DNA of 64,000 nucleotides. It comes from JBGCEZ01 sp045106735. GTDB lineage: Bacteria; Planctomycetota; Phycisphaerae; Phycisphaerales; SM1A02. The position numbers and the translations under genes are program-made. The notes under the pieces were generated by a model. That model saw only the letters and a program-made list of their open reading frames with translations, searched no databases and was not told where the DNA came from. The stretch covers positions 62,001 through 126,000 of the forward strand of contig JBGCEZ010000012.1 of assembly GCA_045106735.1 (NCBI GenBank), in the 5' to 3' direction. This document shows, piece after piece, positions 41,704 through 49,900 of this stretch (its first letter is position 1; each line of letters starts with the position of its first letter).

Positions 41704-42450
41704 TCAGTGGGCCTTGCCCTGCGCCGCCACCGCCGCCTGCTTGGCCGCGATCGCGTCGGCGTCGCCGAGGTACCGCTTGCTCACCACCTTGAGGTCGTCG
41801 TCAAGTTCGTAGACGAGCGGCACACCGGTGGGGATGTTGATCTTCATGATCGCATCTTCATCCATCCCTTCCAGGTGCTTGACCAGAGCGCGGATGGAAT
41901 TCCCGTGGGCGGCGATGAGCACGCGCTTGCCGGCCCGAATGTCCGGGACGATCACGTCATCCCAGTACGGCACCACGCGCTCGATCGTGTTGGACAGGCT
42001 CTCGGTCAGCGGAAGCAATTCCGGATCGACCTGGGCGTACCGCGGATCGTGCCCGGGCCAGCGTTCATCTTCGCGGGTCAGGGACGGCGGCTGGATCGCG
42101 AACCCGCGCCGCCACTTGAGCACCTGCTCTTCGCCGTGCTCCGCCGCCGTCTCGGCCTTGTTGAGGCCGGTGAGCCCGCCGTAGAAACGTTCGTTGAGCT
42201 GCCATCCGCGGATGACGGGGATCCACATCTGGTCGAGGCCGTCGAGCACATGCCACAGGGTCCGAATCGCCCGCTTCAGGACGCTCGTGTGGGCGACGTC
42301 AAAGCCAAAGCCTTCGGCCCGAAGCAGATCGGCCCCGGCCTTCGCTTCCTCGACGCCCTGCTCGGTCAGGTCGACGTCGACCCAGCCGGTGAAACGGTTC
42401 TCGCGGTTCCAGGTGCTCTGGCCGTGGCGGACGAGGACGAGGGTGGGCAT
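41704..42450 (-). CDS. gpmA: 2,3-bisphosphoglycerate-dependent phosphoglycerate mutase
   Basis: Glycolytic enzyme interconverting 3- and 2-phosphoglycerate. Catalytic His9 in LVRHGQSTWNRENRFTGW, then SVLKRAIRTLWHVLD, QLNERFYGGLTGLNKAE, RRGFAIQPP, and the second His in VLIAAHGNSIRALVKHLEG. Length 248 residues, normal. ATG 42450 is preceded by GAGG at about nine bases. Convergent with the phosphatase gene across the AATATCCGGGCC repeats. Confidence 0.95.
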   Translation of the reverse strand: MPTLVLVRHGQSTWNRENRFTGWVDVDLTEQGVEEAKAGADLLRAEGFGFDVAHTSVLKRAIRTLWHVLDGLDQMWIPVIRGWQLNERFYGGLTGLNKAETAAEHGEEQVLKWRRGFAIQPPSLTREDERWPGHDPRYAQVDPELLPLTESLSNTIERVVPYWDDVIVPDIRAGKRVLIAAHGNSIRALVKHLEGMDEDAIMKINIPTGVPLVYELDDDLKVVSKRYLGDADAIAAKQAAVAAQGKAH

Positions 42451-42520
42451 CGGGGCATTCCTCAGGGGGTAAGGCAGGCGGGCAAGCGCCGGGCCGATCG
42501 GGCCAGACGGGGTCACGATT

Positions 42521-43123
42521 CTACGGTCCCGGCGGCCGGCGAGATCGCCAGACCCAGATCCCCAGCCCGACCATGCCAAGCACGCCGGCGACGTAGCTCG
42601 TGGAATGGACAACGGCCACGCTCAGAAAGCGCGCGGCACGGGCCGGTTCGATCTGCTCCGACCAGAATTCGGCCAACTGCAGGTGGCCCGCCTCAGCGGC
42701 CACATGGGCGACGATGCCGGCGGCGGCGGCCAGCGCTCCGACGCCGCCCAGCAGTGCAGCGATCGGGCGGATGAGCGAGCCCGCGGTTCGCGGCGGCCGG
42801 CGGCCGGCCAAGGCGGCGAACGACAGCCCGAGCCCCAGACCGAGGCCGACCCACCACGTGGCGATGACCCCCCAGGCAAGGGCATGAAGCCACGGCGCGT
42901 CGGACGCGAAGAGTCGCGGATGACCGATCGTGAAGTACTCAAGGCACACGTGGGCGGTGAACAGATCGTGGACGACGCCGTAGGCGACCGATCCCACGAT
43001 GCACAGGCCCGTGATCCGCAGCGTCGCCGCGAATCGAGAGACGCCGTGGTGGTCGTCGGGGCTCGGACGCGGTTTTGGAGCCAAACCCGGAGCCAAACCC
43101 GGAGCCAGACCCGAAGCGGGCAT
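42521..43123 (-). CDS. Membrane protein of unknown function
   Basis: 200 residues with about four transmembrane segments (ITGLCIVGSVAYGVVHDLF; LHALAWGVIATWWVGLGLGL; PIAALLGGVGALAAAAGIVA; STSYVAGVLGMVGLGIWVW). A conserved-looking loop HVCLEYFTIGHPRLF follows helix one. The N-terminus repeats GLAP three times, encoded by three 12-base units (43077-43112). The ATG shares one base with the pyrC stop, so it is probably translated with pyrC. I do not know the family. Confidence 0.75.
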   Translation of the reverse strand: MPASGLAPGLAPGLAPKPRPSPDDHHGVSRFAATLRITGLCIVGSVAYGVVHDLFTAHVCLEYFTIGHPRLFASDAPWLHALAWGVIATWWVGLGLGLGLSFAALAGRRPPRTAGSLIRPIAALLGGVGALAAAAGIVAHVAAEAGHLQLAEFWSEQIEPARAARFLSVAVVHSTSYVAGVLGMVGLGIWVWRSRRPPGP

Positions 43124-44484
43124 CAGTTCCCGGCCAGGTCGCGGCCGGCGCCCGGTCCCCAGAAGCCCCCGCGTTCGTGCTCGAACTGGACCTCTTCCCC
43201 GCGGACCGAGTCGTCGAATGTGCCTTCGTGGTACACGGTCCGGCCCATCACGATGGTGCGGACGATGCGGGCGTGCACCGTCGTCCCGTCCCACGGACTC
43301 CAGCCGCAGCGCGTGTGCTGTCGGTCGTTGCGGATCTCATGTTCACCACTGAGGTCGACGAGGACCAGGTCGGCATCCATTTCTTCGGCGATCGCCCCCT
43401 TGCTCGCCGCATCCCAGATGCGGGCCGGGGCCGCGCACATCCAGTGCACGACTTGCTCGAGCGAACACTGGCCGCGGTGCACTTGGTCGAGCATCAACAG
43501 CAGGCTGTTCTCGATCGCCGGGAGACCCGACGGCGACTTGGGGTAGCCCAGCGCCTTTTCGTCCAACCCGTGCGGCGCGTGGTCCGTGACCACCGCTTGC
43601 AGGACGCCAGCGTCGAGGGCATCCCACAGCGCCGCCGCGTCTTCGGGCGACTTGAGGGCAGGGTTGACCTGGGCCCGCGTGTCGAGGGCGGCGTACGAAC
43701 GCGTGTCCAGCAACAGGTGATGCGGGCAGGCTTCACCGGTGATCAGATGGTCGTGGTGCCGGATGAGTTCACACTCGGCCCCGGTCGAGACGTGCAGCAC
43801 GTGGAATCGGTGGTGATGCCGGCGAGCCAGATCCATCGCCCGGCGGACGGCGATGACCGCGGCACGTTCGTCGCGAATGCGCGAGTGGTCGGCCGCCGTC
43901 TGACCGCCGCCCAGGGCCGCCGCGTTCGCCCGGACCGTCGTCTCGTCTTCGCAGTGCGCACAGATGGGCAGCTCGGTCTCGGCGAAGATGCGCTCGAGGT
44001 CCGCTTGCCCGTCGACCAACAAGTCGCCGGTACTTGACCCGATGAAGATCTTGATGCCCGGGGTGCGGCGAGCGGCGGCGAGCTCTTCGACATTGCTTGC
44101 GGTGGCGGCGATGTAGAAACCGTAGTTGACGCAGCTCGTGGCGGCGGCCAAGTCGAGTCGAGCGTGGAGTTGCTCGACCGTCGTGGTCGCCGGAACGACG
44201 TTCGGCATGTCGAAGAACGTCGTCACGCCCCCGGCGGCGGCGGCGCGGGATCCGCTGGCCAGATCCTCCTTGTGGGTCAGGCCCGGCTCGCGGAAGTGGA
44301 CGTGCGAATCGACGACCCCGGGCAGAAGATGCAGCCCTGTCGCGTCGATGATCTCGTCGGCATCGGCGGCCAAGCTGGCCGGCGCATCGATGGCCGCGAT
44401 CTGGCCGTCCTCGATGAGCACATCGGCCACTCGGGTTTCGGCGGGCATGACGCAGGTCGCGCGGCGGATCAGGGTCGTCGGCAT
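43123..44484 (-). CDS. pyrC: Dihydroorotase
   Basis: Third step of pyrimidine synthesis: cyclises carbamoyl aspartate. The zinc motif DSHVHFREPG (His61, His63), the probable carboxylated Lys145 in GIKIFIGSSTGD, metal His in PICAHCED and FHVLHVSTG, and the catalytic Asp in VVTDHAPHG are all present, so this is an active-type enzyme and not a PyrC' pseudoenzyme. Length 453 residues. A TATCAT box lies six bases before the ATG with no Shine-Dalgarno sequence, suggesting a leaderless mRNA. Divergent from rfbC. Confidence 0.95.
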   Translation of the reverse strand: MPTTLIRRATCVMPAETRVADVLIEDGQIAAIDAPASLAADADEIIDATGLHLLPGVVDSHVHFREPGLTHKEDLASGSRAAAAGGVTTFFDMPNVVPATTTVEQLHARLDLAAATSCVNYGFYIAATASNVEELAAARRTPGIKIFIGSSTGDLLVDGQADLERIFAETELPICAHCEDETTVRANAAALGGGQTAADHSRIRDERAAVIAVRRAMDLARRHHHRFHVLHVSTGAECELIRHHDHLITGEACPHHLLLDTRSYAALDTRAQVNPALKSPEDAAALWDALDAGVLQAVVTDHAPHGLDEKALGYPKSPSGLPAIENSLLLMLDQVHRGQCSLEQVVHWMCAAPARIWDAASKGAIAEEMDADLVLVDLSGEHEIRNDRQHTRCGWSPWDGTTVHARIVRTIVMGRTVYHEGTFDDSVRGEEVQFEHERGGFWGPGAGRDLAGN

Positions 44485-44840
44485 CGCCAGATGATAAGGT
44501 CTCGCGCGGCCCCCGCCGGTCGCGGGCCGGCCGTCGGCCGACCGCCGGCCAAGGGTGCACGGTCGAGATGGCGGTTCCGGGCTGCAGGCGAGGGTGCGGG
44601 AGACGGTGCGGACCACGAATGGCGACGTCGGGCCGGTCATTGCGTTCCTCGGCGCCACGTCGCCCGCGTCGCTGCTCGTGCGGCCTTCGCCGCCCTCGAG
44701 CCTGCTTCTTCACCTCCGGTGCCCAGAGCGTTCAAGGCCGCACGTGCCGCCCGACCACTTCCGACGTCCAGGCCGCCCCCCTGGTCATCCCTGGCGTCAC
44801 CTCCCGACCATTCCCCTGCTTCTCGCCTTCGGAGCCTCGC
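44485..44840. other. pyrC-rfbC divergent intergenic region
   Basis: 356 bases without a supported gene. It contains the leaderless-type TATCAT box of pyrC at 44496-44491 (minus strand) at its left end and GGAG seven bases before the rfbC start at its right end. The middle is GC-rich with GGCCGTCGGCCGACC-type inverted sequence but no clear terminator or operator. Confidence 0.5.
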
Positions 44841-45425
44841 GTGCAATTCCTCGAAACCGATCTTCCTGGCGTCTTCATCGTCGAACCGGTTCGCCACGGC
44901 GACCACCGCGGGTTCTTCGCCGAAACCTGGAACGCCGAACGCTTCACCGCCGCCGGGCTCGACCGGCCATGGATGCAGGACAACCACTCGCGGTCGCAAA
45001 CGCCGGGGACGCTGCGCGGCCTGCACTTCCAGGCCCCGCCGCACGCCCAGACCAAGCTCGTGCGGGTCATCCGTGGATCGGTGCTGGACGTGGCCGTGGA
45101 CATTCGGCGGGGTTCGCCGACGTTCGGGAAGCACGTGGCCGTCGAGCTGAGTGAATCAAACTTTCGGCAGTTGTACGTCCCGGCCGGCTTCGCCCACGGG
45201 TTCGTGACGCAGGTGCCCGACACCGAGGTGCTCTACAAGGTCGATGCCGGCTACGCCCCCGACGCGGACATGGGGATCGCCTGGGACGACGCCGATCTGG
45301 GGATCGACTGGGGCGCCTCGCCCGACGCCGTCGTCCTGTCCGACAAGGACCAGCAGCACCCGACCCTCGCCGGGCTGATGGATGCCCTCGACCGCGAGGG
45401 ACGCACGCTCTTTACCGCGGAATGA
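44841..45425 (+). CDS. rfbC: dTDP-4-dehydrorhamnose 3,5-epimerase
   Basis: Epimerase in dTDP-L-rhamnose synthesis for surface polysaccharides. Cupin motifs typical of RmlC: GFFAETWNAERF, DNHSRSQTPGTLRGLHFQ with the catalytic His, KLVRVIRGSVLDVAVDIR, LYVPAGFAHGF, and YKVDAGYAPDAD. Length 194 residues. The start is GTG 44841 with GGAG seven bases upstream; the longer frame upstream is not conserved. rfbA, rfbB and rfbD are not adjacent. Its 3' end overlaps the convergent ABC gene by 14 bases. Confidence 0.93.
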   Translation: MQFLETDLPGVFIVEPVRHGDHRGFFAETWNAERFTAAGLDRPWMQDNHSRSQTPGTLRGLHFQAPPHAQTKLVRVIRGSVLDVAVDIRRGSPTFGKHVAVELSESNFRQLYVPAGFAHGFVTQVPDTEVLYKVDAGYAPDADMGIAWDDADLGIDWGASPDAVVLSDKDQQHPTLAGLMDALDREGRTLFTAE

Positions 45426-46752
45426 TCGGCTGCAGGCGGCCGTCCGCGCTGGCCCAAAAGCAGCGGGACAACGGGATCGACCATCGGATCGGCGGCGTGT
45501 CGCTGGCCGACGGATGGGCGTTGCCGAATCGGCGCATGCGCAGCGGCCGGTCTCCGGAGGCCCCCGGCGGAGCGGCCACGACCTCGACGCCGCCCGGCAC
45601 CGGCCGGCTGACCGGATCGACCACGCGAATTGTCAGTCGGCCCGCGTCGGCGGGCATGGCCGCGCCGACGTCTGCCTCGGCCGGATCGACATCGGCCGGA
45701 TCGGCATCGCACGGATCGACATCGGACGGATCGGCATCGCACGGATCGACGTTGGCCGGGTCGACATCGGCCGAATCGACGTCGGACGGATCGGCATCAG
45801 TGCGTTCACCGCCAACGGGTTCGGCATCCTCCGGACGAAACGCGACGGCAACGGGCGACGGGATGGTCGCGGGCGCGGCGGCGTCCAGCCCGCCAGCATG
45901 CCACCCGCCAGTGGCGATCGGAACGCCGGCCGCGCCCGCCGGCCCCGCCGCGTCAAGCGGCAACCAGTTCACCGGTTCCAAGCCGAGGGCGTCGGCCACG
46001 GCAATCGACGCGGGCGCGTTCAAGAGCGCCGGCGGCGAACCCGCCTGTCCCACCACGGCCCCCGCGTCGCGATCGCCGTTCTGGCTCGCGCCCTCCCCGC
46101 GCGTCAGCACCACCAACTCATCGGCCAGCCGGACGGCCTCGACCGGATCGTGCGTCACCAGAACGACCACGCTCCCGCTGGCCGCAAGCCGGGCGATGAG
46201 CGGTCGAACCTGGAGCCGGGCCACCGGGTCGAGGTGGGCCAGCGGTTCATCGAGCAAGCAGATCGGGGCGCGGCGGGCCAGCATCCGCGCAAAGGCGAGT
46301 CGCTGGCGTTCGCCACCTGAACAGTCGCCCGCCAGCCGATCGCCGGCGGCGGCAAGTCCCACATCGTCGGCCGCCGTCCGGGCGCGCTCGCGCGCGTCCG
46401 CCCGCCGAACGCCGCCCGCTTCCGCCGCGATCCGGATGTTCTCGTGCACGGAGAGGTGCGGATAGACCACCAGGTCCTGGAAGGCCAGCGACACCAGGTC
46501 GGCCGCCGGGCCGCCGCCACTCCCCGGCCCGGCCAGTGGGCGACCCCCCAGCCGCACCTGCCCGCCGGTGGGCGCGAGCAGCCCGGCGATGATCCGAAGC
46601 AGCGATGACTTGCCATGACCGCTCGGGCCAAGGATGGCGGTCACGCTTCCCGGCGCGGCGGTCAGCGAGACGCCGCCCAGGACCCACGGATCGCGCCGCC
46701 CGTATCGGAGCGACACATCTTCCAGTTGAAGCTGCTCGGGGGCGTGGTCCAC
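45412..46752 (-). CDS. ABC transporter ATP-binding protein (MalK/PotA-like) with an acidic repeat insert
   Basis: Importer-type ATPase: Walker A GPSGHGKSSLL, Q-loop SLAFQDLVVYPHLSV, signature DCSGGERQRLAFARML, Walker B ICLLDEPLAHLD, His switch in VTHDPVEA. The C-terminal part (VAFRPEDAEP ... RLTIRVVDP) resembles a TOBE domain. It is split by eight five-residue repeats of the type P-S-D-V-D (45683-45802), strongly acidic and reminiscent of calcium-binding repeats. The GTG start at 46752 is supported by a TACCAT box seven bases upstream and by the position of the Walker A motif. No permease or binding protein is adjacent. Length 446 residues. Confidence 0.85.
   Translation of the reverse strand: MDHAPEQLQLEDVSLRYGRRDPWVLGGVSLTAAPGSVTAILGPSGHGKSSLLRIIAGLLAPTGGQVRLGGRPLAGPGSGGGPAADLVSLAFQDLVVYPHLSVHENIRIAAEAGGVRRADARERARTAADDVGLAAAGDRLAGDCSGGERQRLAFARMLARRAPICLLDEPLAHLDPVARLQVRPLIARLAASGSVVVLVTHDPVEAVRLADELVVLTRGEGASQNGDRDAGAVVGQAGSPPALLNAPASIAVADALGLEPVNWLPLDAAGPAGAAGVPIATGGWHAGGLDAAAPATIPSPVAVAFRPEDAEPVGGERTDADPSDVDSADVDPANVDPCDADPSDVDPCDADPADVDPAEADVGAAMPADAGRLTIRVVDPVSRPVPGGVEVVAAPPGASGDRPLRMRRFGNAHPSASDTPPIRWSIPLSRCFWASADGRLQPIIPR
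45683..45802. repeat. Eight 15-base repeats encoding Asp-rich pentapeptides
   Basis: Units such as GGATCGGCATCGCAC and GGATCGACATCGGAC on the plus strand encode, on the minus strand, P/S-S/A/C-D/N-V/A-D repeats within the ABC ATPase. The frame is kept across all units. Confidence 0.9.
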
Positions 46753-46759
46753 GGCGTCG

Positions 46760-46765
46760 ATGGTA
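46760..46765 (-). promoter_or_regulatory. Leaderless-type -10 box of the ABC ATPase gene
   Basis: TACCAT on the minus strand, seven bases before the GTG start at 46752. It lies directly downstream of the terminator of the secretion locus. Confidence 0.5.
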
Positions 46766-46780
46766 CCGGCGCCCCGGCCC

Positions 46781-46830
46781 AAGAAAAGAGGCCGCGCCCC
46801 GAGCTTGGATGAGCGTGACGGGACGCGGCC
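46781..46830 (-). terminator. Intrinsic terminator of the secretion locus
   Basis: On the minus strand GGCCGCGTCCC pairs with GGGGCGCGGCC (11 pairs, one G-T) around a 19-base loop and is followed by TCTTTTCTT. It lies 78 bases after the stop of the giant GspK-like gene. Confidence 0.88.
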
Positions 46831-46907
46831 CAGTTGGACCGGAGCACCAGATTGGGCGGCGGACGTGCGTGGCGGGATGACCCGTCCATCGCGTCCGCCG
46901 AGGCGGA

Positions 46908-49900
46908 TCAATCGGGGACTTCTTGGATGTACAGGATGCGCGGCTGATCACTGGGCGTGTTCACGCCCGACCGATCCACGAGCATCACGTACCGGCGGTC
47001 GGCCAGAATCGAGTCGCGGTTCGTGGCGTCAAGCACGCCATCGGGCCGCGGCCGGAACGATCGCACGCGGAAGTAGACGGTGAACATGTCACTGGTGGTC
47101 GTGATCATGTTGCTCGCGCCGTTGAAGAGCAAACGCAGCTCCTCAACGTCGCCGGCGACCAGATCCCCTTCGCGTCCGAGCAGGGCAATATCCGCGGTGT
47201 TGCTCGGGTCGGCGAAGAAGTTCGGATCCGGGGTCATCAGGTCGGTACTGATCTGCGTCGACTGCCAATCAAAACCATCGGAAAGCGGACGCCGTCCGGC
47301 CTGGTCCGCCCGCCACGCGGTGGTGGGCATCGCGATGGCCGGCAACTGGCTCCGGATGGCCTGGTCGTCGCTGAGGCCGCTGAAGAGCGCCCCGTTGAGG
47401 TCCGACACCTGCGGGAACTGGAGATTGCCCGAGCGGTTCAGGTTGATGATCTCGCCGATGTCGGCGATGCCACGCTCACCGCGCTGCCCACTCGGGCGGT
47501 TGCGATAGTCCGGACCGCCGGGAATGCCCCAGCTGGCCCCAACGAGGTCAGTGAAGTTATCGAAGCGTTCGCGGTAGGCAACGATCGTGTGCGGAAAGCC
47601 AACGACCGAGGACGCCCGCGTCTCATCCTCGTGGATCATGCTCGACCAATGCGGCAGCGCGCCCATCACCTGGGTGGAGGCGGTGTTCAGATTGATCAGG
47701 CCCGGGGTGGCCCGGCCGGTGAAGCCGGCGGCGTTGGAGAACGCCACCTCTTCGTACGGGATCGTCGTATCCCAATTGAAGCCCGCGCCATCGCAGACGA
47801 ACAGGCCGAGCATGCGGGTTCCCGCGGCCAGCGACGGCACGGAGTGCAAGCGGTTGGACGGGTTGCTGAGCTCCGACGCAGGCACGGTGCCCAGGACGCG
47901 GCCGGCATCGATCCGGCCCGCGGTCGCCCCGCGATCGTTGCGGATCAGTTCGCTGAACGTCCGCTCGGTGCCCTCGTAGACGCCGACGGCTGGCCCACCG
48001 CTGAAGTTCAGCACGTGGCCCACGCGGAAGGTCAGCAGTACTTCGCCAACCTGCTCAAAGTCAGCGTCCTTCTGCAGCATCTGCAGGCTGGAGACGTCTT
48101 CCTTGATGTCGCCCTTGAAGTGCATCCGGATGTCGGCGTTGTCCACCGCGGTTCCGAAGGCCTGGCGCGCCGCGGCTTCGATGAAGTGCTGCGAACCATC
48201 AAATGACGTCGGCCGCTTGGCCGTGAACTCGGTGTCGTTCTGCGGCGTCATCGGATCGTCGGCCGGGACGCGCGGGTTGAGCTGCCCGTACGGGTGCTCC
48301 TGAATGCCGACGAACCAGGCGTCGACCCGTTCTTCGTCCACGGTGATCGGGGTCGCTTCGGCGTCGAGGTTGCCGTCCGGCGGGGTATCAACGCCAACCG
48401 GCACGCCGAAGTACGCGGTGAGGTCAGCATCGGCCAGATCGCCCTCCAGCGCGGGGCGCCGGCGATAGTTCAGGGCGGTATCGTCGAAGAACGCATAGTC
48501 CTCCGGGCCATACACGTCGTACTCGGCAAAGATGTAGCGCGGCGCGGACTCGTCCGGCTGCACACCAAGGTTGTCGACGTTCAGGGCCGGGCTGCGACCG
48601 TCGAGGTCGATGTCCCACCCGCGGCGCACCGAGATCGGGCGGAGCAACGTGATGGTGTCGCTCCCGGGGATCCGGATGCCGGGGACCTGCGAGTTGCCGG
48701 GAGCGCCGGCGGGAATCAGGTTGGGCAGGCCAAAGGCCGGGGGCGGTTCGAGCCGGGCGAGTTGCGTGAGGAACGGGTCGTCCACGCGGTTGCCGTTGCG
48801 GTTGGGCAGGCCACCTTCGAAGCCCATGCGGTCCACGACAACCAGGTCGACCGGCGGAGCGCCAGCCGGAGGGGCGTCCGCGAACGCGTTGTTGACGACG
48901 CGAACGAGGTCGACGATCGACTCGCCGGCGTCCACACAGTCGGATGTCGGGGTTCCGCCGATGCCGCCGCCGGCCGTCGTGCAATAGAACTCATCGGGAT
49001 CACCGGTGAAGCCAGCGATGTCCGACCAACGGACCCGCAGCACCACGCTGTCGAGTGATCCGGGGGCCGTGTTCAGGTCGAGGTCAAGGAAGTCCAGCCA
49101 CGAAGCGGCGAATCCGGAGACGACGGGCTCCCCGCTCACCGGCTCGAAGTCATCTTCCACCACCACCACGGTCGCGGTGACCGGGTTCAGACGGCTCGAG
49201 GGCAGCATGTCCCAGGTGACCGGCAGGGTGCCGTCAATGAGCCGGGCCGCGTTGTAGATGTTCTCGAACGAGGTGAACTCGCCCTTGATGCGGAAGCCGT
49301 ACTTGCGGAGTTCGTTCCACGGGATCGACTGATGGAAGGGGTTGGCGATCTGGAAGGCCATCACGGTGGTGGCCCCGGTCTGATCGTCGACCAGGCGGAA
49401 GTCGTCACTGGTGACGCTGCCGGTCCCGCCACTGCCGGGATAGCTGAAATCTTCGTTGAGGACCGTGTTGATCGGCGGGAACGGCCGCGCCCCGTGCACG
49501 AAGCAGAGCAGCGCTTCGGTCAGGAACGGCTGGACCTCAAGGCCCAGCACGCGTTCGGTGTGATCGGTGATCACCGTCGGCGAATCAAATGCCGGCAGCG
49601 AGACCGCGCCAACCTGACCGTTCAGGCCAAGCTCGGAGTAGAGCGGGGCGACGTTCTGAATGTCGGCCTGGGCCGTCCAGTTGAACGTCATCCGATCGCG
49701 ATCGTTGTCGCGGCGGCTCATGATGTTCGCGGCGACCGACGCGGCCATGATGCGGGTCTGCTCGAACTCATCGGACGTCAGGTCGCCGTCGCCGAAGTAC
49801 GACTCCAGCGCGCTGCCGGTGGCTGCATCGAACTCAAAGAGCGACTGCAGGATCTCGTCGGCCAGGCGGGCGTGGAACGCACGCTCGCCCTGACGGGGAA

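Noticed and set aside
45412..45425. Gene fusion or frameshift between rfbC and the convergent ABC gene
   Set aside because: Both proteins end normally; the 14-base overlap is a simple convergent 3' overlap.
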